64,000 nucleotides of DNA. It comes from Neckera pumila. Its lineage: Eukaryota > Streptophyta > Bryopsida > Hypnales > Neckeraceae. Shown here piece after piece: positions 34,780-46,423 of this stretch. The notes under the pieces are model-generated. The model made no database searches. It was not told where the DNA came from and saw only the letters and a list, made by a program, of their open reading frames with translations. Both the position numbers and the translations under genes were made by a program. Within the stretch, counting starts at the first letter, position 1; every line of letters begins with the position of its first letter. The stretch spans positions 19,174,065-19,238,064 of the forward strand of contig OZ018416.1 of NCBI GenBank assembly GCA_963969595.1. The letters are read 5' to 3'.

Positions 34780-37440
34780 ATGTCAATTTGTCATAGTCCA
34801 AAATCCAATGCTATATTATAGACTCAATGTAGAACGTCACAGTCTTGTCTAGTGTTTGGCTCACGTCAAATCTCAAGTCAATTTGTCAAGGGGAGGTCAA
34901 TTTATCTTTGCAAATGTATGCTCTAGCCACTTAATAAGATAAGTATTTATAAATATATTTATCTTTATTTTATTTAGTGAAAGCCTCTTTTCTTTTTCTC
35001 CTATCTATTAATGTTAATTTGCAATTTGTATTATGCCAAAAGAATTCGGTGTTTTTATCTCATGCATCAGTACAAAAACACAAGGAAGATGATTTCATTC
35101 TTGGTGCTTGATTTACATCTTCACGACTGCCACTCGTCCCATTTTTCAAATGTCAATTAGACTTAGCCTTTTAATTTCAAGTAGCAAGGTCAATTTGACA
35201 CAAAGGTCCTAAAACCACAAGGGCTAAAATTGGACCCTATAGCCGTCCTATAGTCTACTTACTGGGACACAGTCGACTTGCCATCAACCTCTGTTTGTAT
35301 AGTCGACTTGACCTCACCTATATACTTGACAATTAAACTTGGTTCGCTACAGAGGCAAATCCCAACTACTGGATATGCTTGTTCATGCAATTTGACTTAA
35401 TTTACAAACTCTAACTATAAATCTCCAACATACCATTACAGGAATATTTTAATCTATGTAGACTTAAAATTAATTCACCGTCAAAACTTGTCAATTTGCT
35501 TTATAAGCTGAACCTTCTATAATGAAGTTGTATCAAGTTGACTTCACAAATCCGATCTATATAACTACTTGTCAATTAGACTTGGTTAATCTCACCCCAA
35601 GTAAATTTACACAACTTGGCAACAACTGTGTTTTAAGAAAGAACAAGATTAATTCTTGAAATTGCAAGACACATAAAAAATACTATCTGTCAATTAGACG
35701 ATTGATCAGTTTATAGTATCATACACACACATACTCACATCAATTCTCAAGAATGCATCAATTTGCACAAGAATATTCACTCAACATGTACACCATCGAT
35801 TAAATTTAAATCATTTATCACAAACACAAGCTTCAAGGTAATTCAACCTAACAACATTAGTATGCCAAACAAACTGAGTACTATATTCATCTTCCAATTT
35901 ACAATGGTCGACTTGACAATTTACACCATCTCTAGCGTTGTCCACAAACAATTGCAATAAGTTAAAAACTCACAACATATCCACACTTGGAGCTTCACAA
36001 TCAATTCTAAAATTCGCACCAGATCAACACAACTAGATGGACCAACCTCTACTCACATGATAATGCATTCTTACTCAATTTAGAATCTCAGAGCACCAAT
36101 TTGAAACACTCAGCAATTAAATTGACCGTCAATTCACACAACTTGTCAATTTAGCTTTAATTGTATTATACAACTACTCACAGTTACTAACCAACATGGT
36201 ATACAATCAATTTGACTTAGCTTTAAATTGGACTCAGTCACAGCAAATTCATTTTCAAGTTGACTCGATTATCAATGAATAAACACTAAACACAACTATA
36301 GCAATATAGTCTATTAGCTAGTCATCACTCATAGCCAAATAGACAGAGTTCCTAATGTACAACTGTGACTTATAGTGGATCACTCCATCAATTAGACAAT
36401 AAATTCAGCATTCTAAGGCAATCTGTATACCATAGTCAATTAGCCCGAGGCACTAGATGCTCAATGAGATTGCTAATTTGACTCCTTAAAATTACAGCAT
36501 GTTAAGATTACTTTACATATATAATACTAGTCCAACATCTTTCACTTTCACAATTTTACACTAGGCAATTTGACAACAAATTCCACAAGCGGGTTATTTA
36601 CTTACCTGGAATTATAATTAAGGCAGCAACATCAAATTGACCTCCACCAGCTCCACATGATCACCAACGTGCTTTGTGTGGCGCACTCACAAATATAACT
36701 CTCAATAATTTAAATCATACAAGCAACTAGACGGGTCTCTAACAATTTCAGATTCAAATTCATTCTCAGTCAATTAGAACAATCTCACACAATAATTCCA
36801 AATATTCATATTCCATCTCCATGCTTCAGTCTCTCAAATCTCACGATCAAATTGACCACACACTCAGAGCTAAAACAAACTTATGAGCAAATTCTCTCGG
36901 CAATTTGATTCACTCAGTAAGTTGTCAGTTATCACAATTGTGAATAATTCCAATCGTTTAATACATCCAATTCAAGCAAACTTCACAATTTGACACAATT
37001 ACACAATACACAAATAATCATAGTCAACCCGACCAAACTCACAAATAAGCACCCAGGCCAAATCCACAGCCAAATAGACAAACAGCTCACACGTGAGTTT
37101 ACAAATCAAATTGACAATACACAATTTAAATGCTAGAAATTATGTTCACACACTTTACAAAAGAATACACAGTGAATCATACAACTTGGTGTGAACTAAA
37201 AAACATGGAAATAGACCTTTAGACTTATAGTCCCAAAACCGTGAAGACAATTCTTCACAGAAGGCTACAAAGTCAATTTGAACCCTTTTCATATCCTTGA
37301 CAATTCGTCTCTTCCAAATCCAATTGATCCTATCGATTTGACTCTGGTGAAATATCTATATGTCTATTGGACTTGCTAATGGCAATATGACAAACTGGCA
37401 ACCCTATTTACACTTCCATAATCAAATTGACAAAAAAAAT
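34780..37440. repeat. Tract of dispersed GTCAATTTGAC-like motifs
   Basis: In about 2.7 kb the pentamer TTGAC or its complement GTCAA occurs roughly 38 times by hand count, against about 6 expected for this base composition. Most lie in AATTTGAC, GTCAATTTG or GTCAATTAGAC contexts. The full form GTCAAWTTGAC is a near-palindrome. Spacing is irregular and there is no long tandem unit or supported gene. The motif is like the inner repeats of the CACTA MITE at 1491-1630. Confidence 0.6.
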
Positions 37441-39589
37441 CAACATTTTATAGTATTACAAGTCCCGATTTACTTAGCTCTTGATTAATATTATATAGCA
37501 ACCAAGTGCCCAAAAAATGGGTCAAAAATCAAAATTACGTTTTGAGGGCACCTCTATCAAATCTGCATTAGACAAAGTTAAAGAATAATTCAAGCTTATG
37601 AGATTGCCTTGTATGGATTTTTTTTCTCTTCCTTTTGTCATTCAAAAAATTGCTGGGACTTGGAGGTTGAATTAGATTTCCTTTAGGGCTAGACTCATTT
37701 CAGTTTCCAAATTCCACTTTCTTGATGTCAAGACTTCCCCTAAGGATTGCCATGTAGTGTTTTGGAATAATGTGGAACTTTCGACTTCAGACCTCGAGCA
37801 AAATATCCCTCATTGTTGCCTTGAAGTTATGAGCAACGACGCTAGCATGTGAGTGTGTAAGCGTGAGCCTAAGAGCGGTGAGCGGGGATTGTATGAGCCT
37901 AGAGCCTAGAAATTTAGAACATGATGTAATTTCTAATTTTTTTGGTTAAAAAGTTAAAAGATTGTTGTTTTTCAATAAAATTTATTATATTTAGAAAAAT
38001 ACAACCTATTACCACAAGACCCATGACCACAGATTTTAGATCTAGAATCATGGGAAGTTGAGGCTCTTGCATCTTTTGAAATTTATATCACATTTTGAGA
38101 GGCCGTCCCAAAGTGGATAATCAAGTGAGAGTACAAATAATTTAGAAGCAATTCTAAGGATGAGAAGAAGATAAATTCAATTAAAATATCAGAGGATGTG
38201 GAACATTGTGTATATAATAAAATATTCTTTCATTGCAACAAGGAATATATATAAGAATATGAATATAATTTTTTGCTACTCAAATTTAGAGATTTTGAAG
38301 ATAGAATAATAGTGCTACGTATCTACTTCATATCATGCTAATATTTTCAACTAACCTACTTGTAAGTCTTGATGATTTTGGCAATAACATTCGCTTGCTT
38401 AACTTCATCCAAGCTAAGGATAGGAGTGTGGATGAATGTGTCTATCTTATAATCTAGTTTGTAGAAATAATAAAAGATGTAATAAAGATGTTTGCAGTTT
38501 ACTTAGTACATGCCATACTTCTAATGGGAGTCTCATCCATACTTCTATAATGGAGACATGTACAAGATGGAGAATTGAAAAGTGTGATGTTATAAACCTT
38601 TTGCTCAAGTTCAATTCCAAACAAAAGTATAAGAAACAACACTAAGTTTAAGGCAAGGAATAAAGTTCACCCTAATCATATTTGCAATAATATTCCTTGT
38701 ATTTTCCTATATATTGCGGTGATTTTTAATTACTACTTTGACAAACTTGCTTGCCATTCCAAATGGAAGAGATTCTTTCAACATGTGCTGGTCAAGGATA
38801 AATCGACAACACATGCTCAAATATCCTAGGTGAGGTGAATAGATGTCAAGGTGACATTGGCTCGGTAGATTGTAGGCGGAACCAGCTTATTCAAGCTCAA
38901 TGATTTTGGTACAAGTAAAATTGGTATCAATAAGAACAAGCTCAACCTCAAGGATCTCTACTTTGGTAAGAATATGAGAAAGCTTAGGTACCATGACGTA
39001 TCATGCAATTTGATAAGTACAAAATCAAAAATTCTTGATTTGAATTGTTGTATCTTTACACTCACTCTTTTGCCCTTTGTAAGTAGCGGCAACAATGGGG
39101 TTTCCCATGCCTAACAATCAATAGCTTGCATTTGGCATATGTGTACATCTAAATGGCGTGACATTCTTTCCTTGACTTGTCTGAAATTCTCGCTATGTGT
39201 TCCAATGTATCGCAATCCGTTTGTACCCAAAATCATGTATGGGGCATGATTGCTTTAAACTCCTCAACTGTACAGCCCCAAGTTGCATTCTAATAATGGA
39301 CAATCTAATTTGAATCCAAAAATGAGAGAAGTTAACCTTGTTGTGGTGATGAATATCACCTTCAAAATCAATTAGAAGATATAATTTCCTTTTGCTAGAT
39401 CCAAAAACCTCTTTTCCCTCTAAGTGCGGAATTTGATTGCAGAAGTCTTTTGCTTCAAGCATCTTGTTGAATGCGTTTGCATATTTCTTTCCGTTTCCAA
39501 ATGCCAATTAAAGCTCTCTTTAATTTTAAATCCTTTTTGGAGTTGTTTTTTCCCAAAAGGACCCCCATAGAACAAGCCCTATGGTTGGT

Positions 39590-40490
39590 CATCTGCATGA
39601 AGGTTCAAATCTAGTCATTATACATGGCAATTAACATGTTTGATCTACATTTTCATCAAACTTGTATTTGTTTGTAGTGCACTGTTTCTTTGAGGTTGCA
39701 CACTGGGACATCTGTTAGTTCCTCTTTTTTTAGTTTCTGTAAAGATGATTAATGAAGTCATTATTCAAACGGTTTTCAATTTACAGTATAGGATAAAAAA
39801 ATAGAAAAAAGAAATGAGGTTAAAGGTAATACCATTTCCATGAATCCACCCCATTGATGGCATCGAAAAAAACAAAATGCGATTCAATCCTCCAATTTTC
39901 AAATTTCTAGTTCTAATGCAGCTTCAAAAGAGTACCACCCAAGCTCTGATTTCTAGAATCATCTTGTCCACTTCAAACATTGATGCTCCATCCTTGTATT
40001 GTTTGTAGAATTAGATATGCTGGTTCTATAATTCTTTGGCAATTAGCTTCTTTGTGTGTTTGTGCATGTTTATTGCCTAGTGGAATAAGCAAGTCCTTTC
40101 ACGGTTTACCATTAGAACAAATGAAATCCGTGACCCATACACAATGCAAACTGCATTAAAGTTGGCTTGAGCACTATCACTCATGAATCTTTGGAAGGTT
40201 GGATCCAACACCCCATTACCTATTTGGACAACGCCAAAAATGAGCTAACTTTTGGTGCCCTCAATATATGTATCACAAACAACAATGGTCATGACGTTGC
40301 AATAAATGGAGTTATAGATGTGACAAGCAATAGTTGTCTATGATTTCACCCTTTTCACATGATCAAACATGACAAAGCAATTTTCAAAGTTGCCACTTAA
40401 TTGCATCTGTTTTACAAGATCAACTCCACTCCCAAGTTCATCCACAATCATCTTGAACAAATGCTATATATTTAGATAGTAAGCTTGGCT
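39590..40490 (-). pseudogene. Decayed transposase-like gene (MULE-type suspected)
   Basis: Read on minus with stops and small shifts, the region yields in order MFDHVKRVKS, then ACHIYNSIYCNVMTIVVCD, RFMSDSAQANFNAVCIVYGS (about 40195-40136), VNRERTCLFH, KEL-NQHI-FYKQYKDG, a C-terminal CHQWGGFM and PVCNLKETVHYK. From memory this order belongs to a plant family of transposase-like proteins with an ADSAQANWNAVR core, common in non-seed plants; I could not check this. At least five in-frame stops are present. A further open stretch at 39507-39193 may be its C-terminal end. Confidence 0.5.
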
Positions 40491-41388
40491 TAAATTCGCT
40501 AAGAAAAAAGTGCCATCTTTTTGGGCTAAATCTAGGACCAAATAACCAAATTTTCACATAAATGTGAAGATGGTTTGCCAAAAATCCAAAGAATCCAATA
40601 ATAATTCATTGAACCATATATTAACTATTATTTGACCATCTATTATCAAGATTGTTTTTGATGGTTGAATGAAGGAATCACTTGATTGATATTTAGTAAG
40701 ACTGAATGATTGAGAGTTTGTTTTTATAATGAAATTCATTTTCCGTCATGAATCCGCAAAGAATATAAGACAATTCAAAAATGAGAGCTTGACCACTCAT
40801 TGTCAAAATGCAGGAATTGTGTTTAATGTAGAACTTTAGGCCTCATTTTGGCATAGAAGAATAAATTTTTCTAAAATCTTTGAGACCAAAAAAAGTTGGT
40901 AAATCCTGATCACTTTCATCTCCAAAAATCCGTTTGTGCTTTTGAGCCTCCAAAAAAAAGTTATGGATAAAATTTAGAGAAGATGTTTGAAAATGTCAAA
41001 AAAAATGTCCCTTCCAACCCCTCTCTAAATTTTGTTACTAACTTTTTATTTCAGGCTTCAAATCTCAAATAGATTTTTAGAAATAAAATTTAACTTCATT
41101 TGCTAACTCTTTTCAGTTCAAAATTTTCTTAAAAAAGTTATTTTACTAAGCCAAAATGAGGTCCAAAGTCGTACATTGAATATAATTCTTGCTTTTGACT
41201 TAAGTAACTAGGTCTAAGTGGTTGAGCTCCTAATAATCCTAATTTACATATCCCACATGGTTTGTTTTACCTCCTACCATCCCACTTGTATAAAGAGCTT
41301 GTATCCTCTTGTAGATGCACTCACAATTCGTGGCCTACATGAGTTTGCTTAGATGTTGCCAAATAGCTTGTAACATATGCTAAAATTT

Positions 41389-42140
41389 GGTCAAATGTTG
41401 AAATTTGTTTGCCTTCTTAAACCCCTGTCGTTAACAGCTATAGTTTTGGAGGTTCAATTTTTTTTGCAATATTCAATACAATTTGGTCAAATGTTAAAAA
41501 AAATTGCCTTCTCAAACCCTAGCTGTTCACAGCTAGGGTTTTGGGGTTCAAATTTACTTACAATATTTAATTCAATTTGGTCAAATGTTAAAAAAAATCA
41601 TGCCTTCTTAAACCCCGGCTGTTAACGGCAACAGTTTTGGGGGCTCAAATTTTCTTGCAATATTTAATTCAATTTGGTCAAATGTTAAAAAAAATCTTGC
41701 CTTCTTGAATCCATGCCGTTAACGACAGCGGTTGCAGTATTTAATACAAGTTGGTCAAATTTTAAAAAAAAATTTGCCTTCTTGAACCCCTGCCATTAAT
41801 AGCAATGGTTTTGGGGGTTCAATTTTTTTGGCAATATTTAATACAATTTGGTCAAATGTTAAAAAAAATTTGCCTTCTCAAACCCTAGCCGTTAACGGCT
41901 AGGGTTTTGGGGTTCAAATTTTCTTGCAGTATTTAATATAATTTGGTCAAATGTTAGAAAAAATTTGCCTTTTCAAACCCCATTTGTTAACGGCTATGGT
42001 TTTGGGGTTCAAATTTTCTTACATATTTAATATAATTTGGTCAAATGTTAAAAAAGAAAATTGCCTTCTTAAACCCTAGCCATTAACGGCTACAATTTTG
42101 GGATTCAAATTTGTTTGCAAATTATGCTAGAATTTGTTCA
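41389..42140. repeat. Tandem array, about 8 units of 95 bp, each with a palindrome
   Basis: Units begin GGTCAAATG at 41389, 41485, 41579, 41676, 41753, 41850, 41945 and 42039, with a partial at 42136. Each holds an A-run, GCCTTCT, a palindrome with telo-box-like arms (AAACCCTAG/CTAGGGTTT), then TTTTGGGGTTCAAATTT and an AT-rich end. The best palindrome is CCTAGCCGTTAACGGCTAGG (unit at 41850). The unit at 41485 instead has CTAGCTG...CAGCTAG, also paired. Confidence 0.75.
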
Positions 42141-42343
42141 AATGCAAAAAAAACTGGACTTTCTTAGTGCACAAATGTTAATAGTTCTTATACTGAATTA
42201 CATATTGTACAAAGCTACATTTGCATAGCTTTTGAAAGAAGGAGATTGTAAACATTTTTCTTCGTCTTGAGAGGTTAAGGTATCAAGGGCAAAATTAATT
42301 TTAAAGTACCAAGGGCAAAATAAAAAATCAATATTATTTTATT

Positions 42344-42740
42344 ATGTATGTTTTTTGGACAGTTGTCATGACTTTTTTGAAGAATGATGTCATAAATCTT
42401 GCTGCACACTTTGTTATTTGTGGTTTTATGGAAGGAAATGGAGTTTTCTATATGGCCTTGGAAAACAATAAGGAGAAGACAATAAATGTCACAGATGATA
42501 TTGTTAAATTGTGGAGTGCTTACTAGATGTAGACAAATCCTGCATTTGAGAAAAAAATTCAAAAATGATGAAGATTTCAAAGTTTTTTCTGGCAAGATGT
42601 TTTTAGTGTGGAATGACAACCACCATTTACAAGCATGGGTGCCTATTATCATGTGGCATTATGCTGTTGAAAATATTGTTTTGGAACTCAACGATGACAT
42701 TGCAACTCTATTGATAGGATTATACAAAGTCAATTTGTAA
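42344..42740 (+). pseudogene. 5' part of a decayed gene in the MULE candidate
   Basis: The frame from 42344 gives KNDVINLAAHFVICGFMEGN and runs into a stop at 42524; after one frame shift the reading goes on through KFKNDEDFKVFSGKMFLVWN and DNHHLQAWVP to 42740. The VWNDNHH piece resembles the VWDGNHR motif of ParB-like or sulfiredoxin-like folds. It is followed by the triplicated repeat at 42757; the continuation appears at 45090. Function unknown. Confidence 0.4.
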
Positions 42741-43260
42741 TTCCTTATATTTCATTATTACTAGTGTGACCCTGTGCCGTTGGCCCAATTTTCATCTACT
42801 CCCGGTTCGACTCATGGTTCTACTTCCGATTCTACTCCCAGTTCTACTCCCGGTTCCACTCCCAGTACTAAGAACGCCACCAAAATCAAAGTAAAAGTAA
42901 TTTTCTAATTTTTTAATCAATAAATACTTTGAAATTCAACAACTTTTGCACCACCGCTCCAAACGCCACGTAACCAAGCCGGTGCACCCCTCCTCGGCGA
43001 GAGCTTTCCGACGGTACCAAGCACGCAGCTAGGGGACGCACGGTCAAGAAGTTGTCCATGCTACAAACAAAACAAAACAAAACAAACAAACAAACAAACA
43101 AACAAACAAACAAACAAACAAACAAACAAACAAACAAACAAACAAACAAACAAACAAACAAACAAACAAACAAACAAACAAACAAACAAACAAACAAACA
43201 GCCTCATTTAAGGTATTGATTTTTTTAGAATTTCATTTTACTTCTTAGTTTCCAAACTTT

Positions 43261-43410
43261 CACTAGTAGAAAATCCATTTTTTTTGTTGTTTTGGTCACG
43301 TTGATCCGGTCAATTTTTGACAAAAATCTGATGATTTCAACAGATTTTTGTCAAAAATTGACCGGATTAACGCGATCAAAACAACAGAAAAATTGAATTT
43401 TCTACTAGTG
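43261..43410. mobile_element. CACTA-like hairpin MITE, copy 1
   Basis: 150 bp from CACTAGTAGAAAAT to ATTTTCTACTAGTG with arms of about 70 bp that pair almost fully around ATGATTTCA. The triplet TTT flanks both sides, the 3-bp target duplication size of CACTA elements. No coding. Confidence 0.7.
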
Positions 43411-43924
43411 TTTGTTTGGTTTGGACCATTGCAATTGTCATTATTACTAGTGTGACCCTGTGCCGTTGGCCCAATTTTCATCTACTCCTGGTCCCACTCC
43501 TGGTTCTACTTCCGATTTTACTCCCAGTTCTACTCCTGGTTCAACTCCCAGTACCAAGAACGCCACCAAAATCAAAGTAAAAGTAATTTTCTAATTTTTT
43601 AATCAATAAATACTTTGAAATTCAATAACTTTTGCACCACCGCTCCAAACGCCACGTAACCAAGCCGGTGCACCCCTCCTCGGCGAGAGCTTTCCAACGG
43701 TACCAAGCATGCGGCCGGGGGACGCACGGTCAAGAAGTTGTCCACGCTACAAACAAAACAAAACAAAACAAAACAAAACAAACAAACAAACAAACAAACA
43801 AACAAACAAATAAACAAACAAACAAACAAACAAACAAACAAACAAACAAACAAACAAACAAACAAACTCATTTAAGGTATTGATTTTTTTAGAATTTCAT
43901 TTTACTTCTTAGTTTCCAAACTTT

Positions 43925-44074
43925 CACTAGTAGAAAATCCATTTTTTTTGTTGTTTTGGTCACGTTGATCCGGTCAATTTTTGACAAAAATCTGATGATT
44001 TCAACAGATTTTTGTCAAAAATTGACTGGATTAACGCGATCAAAACAACAGAAAAATCAAATTTTCTACTAGTG
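43925..44074. mobile_element. CACTA-like hairpin MITE, copy 2
   Basis: Nearly identical to the copy at 43261-43410, with the same TTT flanks, so it was copied with the surrounding unit and not inserted separately. Confidence 0.7.
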
Positions 44075-45089
44075 TTTGTTTGGTTTGGACCATTGCAATT
44101 GTCATTATTACTAGTGTGACCCTGTGCCATTGGCCCAATTTTCATCTACTCCTGGTCCCACTCCTGGTTCTACTTCCGATTTTACTCCCAGTTCTACTCC
44201 CGGTTCCACTCCCAGTACCAAGAACGCCACCAAAATCAAAGTAAAAGTAATTTTCTAATTTTTTAATCAATAAATACTTTGAAATTCAATAACTTTTGCA
44301 CCACCGCTCCAAACGCCACGTAACCAAGCCGGTGCACCCCTCCTCGGCGAGAGCTTTCCAACGGTACCAAGCATGCGGCCGGGGGACGCACGGTCAAGAA
44401 GTTGTCCACGCTACAAACAAAACAAAACAAAACAAAACAAACAAACAAACAAACAAACAAACAAACAAACAAACAAACAAACAAACAAACAAACAAACAA
44501 ACAAACAAACAAACAAACAAACAAACAAACAAACAAACAAACAAACAAACAAACAAACAAACAAACAAACAAACAAACAAACAAACAAACAAACAAACAA
44601 ACAAACAAACAAACAAACAAACAAACAAACAAACAAACAAACAAACAAACAGCCTCATTTAAGGTATTGATACCTTTTTATTGTTTGATGTTCACATATT
44701 TTATCACAATAAATCTTGTTTTGCTAAGAGAACCAAAAAAACCATATTTCCATAAATCTTGTTTACAAGCTTTATTGCATTCAAAATATTGCTAGGCAAC
44801 CACTTTCATATTTTGAAAAACTTGTCTGCACAGACAATCTTGTTGCTATTGAAGCCAAGCAAAAGTCAAAATAAAGAAGTTGGTTCACTTTATCTATTGA
44901 TTCACTAAATGGAATCTTATACTGGGTTCATATAAAAAGTTTTATTTTTCATTTCATGTTTTATTTTTATTTTTTTAGGTCTTCACTCTATTCTTGTTGT
45001 TAATTTGATTTAGTATTATGTTGCTCTACTATACATAACATTGTCATCATGTACAATTTTGCTCATTCTTATACATCATTTACTTTGCA

Positions 45090-45564
45090 CAACAAGAATT
45101 AGGGGGCATTGCTAATGCAGCTCACAAATTTTTTATAAGAAGTATTCCAATCTAGCAGATAGGACTGCAAGTGCACTTGATGAATGGAACTCTAAAGTTG
45201 TTGAAAAGGCGAAGGTAGCTTTTCATTTAGAATTAAAGAATTAGCTCCCCATTGCAAATTCTAAACAAACAATGCCATTCTTGGAGCAAGTGAAGTGCCA
45301 CTATGAAACTCATGGTAAAAATTCAAAGATGACTCAAGAAAAGCTTTAGATGTTGGCAACTTCAGCAATGGACATGTCTATGAAGATCAAGTGGCAAGAA
45401 AGGTGGAGTGTAAGACATAAATGCTTTTTGATGCTGCAGTAGCTAATCTGGGCATGTCTATTAACTATCTTTCAGATGCTATGGATCTTTTATCCACTGT
45501 TTTTGATTATGTGGAGACAATGCACATATTGTTGTGGAATCCTGCATTCTTTCATAAATCATGA
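45090..45564 (+). pseudogene. 3' part of a decayed gene in the MULE candidate
   Basis: From 45258 the frame reads NSKQTMPFLEQVKCHYETHG and on to one stop (TAG at 45346-45348), then MDMSMKIKWQERWSV; after a single shift near 45425 it continues FDAAVANLGMSINYLSDAMD to ILLWNPAFFHKS and a stop at 45562-45564. Two lesions over about 100 codons mean a recent loss of function. I think it belongs with the 42344-42740 part, from which the triplicated repeat separates it. Family unknown. Confidence 0.5.
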
Positions 45565-46423
45565 GCCTTGAATTGCACTTCACCACCAAACCTCGCATTG
45601 AACTTTATAAAGTTTAATTTGGAATTCTATAAAACTACTCTACCATTGGATTCATTATATACTCTATTTTTTAGAAATCATTTTTATTTTCAGAAAAAAT
45701 AAATTTAAAGAAAGATAGTTAAAAAAAAGGACATTGACAAGAAAATGGTTGTTTAGATCATTTGGGGTTAATACATTTATTTGGTATATAATATATGACT
45801 ACTATATTTATTTTAAATATTTTATGTCCAAGATATTTAAATAAAAAATATAAAACATAGTTTAATATAAAAATATATATAATAGGTGGACCATTTTCAT
45901 CCTTTAATTTTGCATAAAGGCCATTGATTAAGACTACATTTATCACTTAATCATTTCTCATGATCTAGATTTTTCATCAATATTTAGAGCCTTTGCTTGT
46001 TGCCACTTGCTAGATTATATTTAGCTTCTATGTCCCACATTTGTTGCTCCCTCTATTTAAGACCTCATAAATGTCACCTCTATGATGGTCTTATGATGTA
46101 TTGCAATTTTACATTTATGTGCTTTGTAGTTTGTAGTGAGACATTCTAAACAACTACATTTATTTTCATCATGTGCTTACAAACATTATCTGTTTTGACT
46201 ATTTCTTAATTTTTGGAAATATATTGGTTTAATTTTTTGGTACAAAATTGCATAGTGGCATATTCATTTGTTGTTCATTTGTACCAAAGATCCTTACATT
46301 GAATTCCATGGTCATAGGTCCTTGACAAATTTTCAAATCCTAAATGGAATAAAAAAATGGAGGCTCATAGGCTCACAGGCTCACAAGCTCAAGCTCACAT
46401 GCTAGCATCCTCAAAGTTATGAG

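Larger units (their letters stand above)
42757..44670. repeat. Tandem triplication of a 664-686 bp unit with AAAC microsatellites
   Basis: Three units start at CTAGTGTGACCCTG (42761, 43447, 44111). Each has a run of CTACTCCCGGTTC-like 12-mers, a conserved block (TTTGCACCACCGCTCCAAACG to AAGAAGTTGTCC), then AAAC repeats: about 43063-43199, 43748-43866 and 44408-44651 (the longest, near 60 copies). Units 1 and 2 also contain a 150-bp CACTA-like hairpin; unit 3 stops after GCCTCATTTAAGGTATTGA. The long KQTN and FVCL frames across the AAAC runs are not genes. Confidence 0.8.
37834..46413. mobile_element. Mutator-like (MULE) transposon candidate, 8.6 kb
   Basis: The borders carry the same 10-bp direct repeat AAGTTATGAG (37824-37833 and 46414-46423), the right size for a Mutator target duplication (8-11 bp). 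Just inside, GCTAGCATGTGAG (37841-37853) is inverted at the right end as CTCACATGCTAGC (46394-46406), and both ends continue with GTGAGCCT-type short repeats for about 60-80 bp. The interior holds a decayed transposase-like gene on minus (39590-40490), an array of 95-bp repeats (41389-42140), and a second decayed gene on plus (42344-45564), itself split by a tandem triplication. No intact gene remains, so the element is dead. Confidence 0.5.

Noticed and set aside
34780..37440. The motif-rich tract as a CRISPR array
   Set aside because: The motif is short, degenerate, irregularly spaced and on both strands, and the DNA is clearly eukaryotic.
44263..44795. Long open frames with KQTN or FVCL repeats on both strands
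   Set aside because: They are translations of the AAAC microsatellite, which is open in all frames; no protein is implied.
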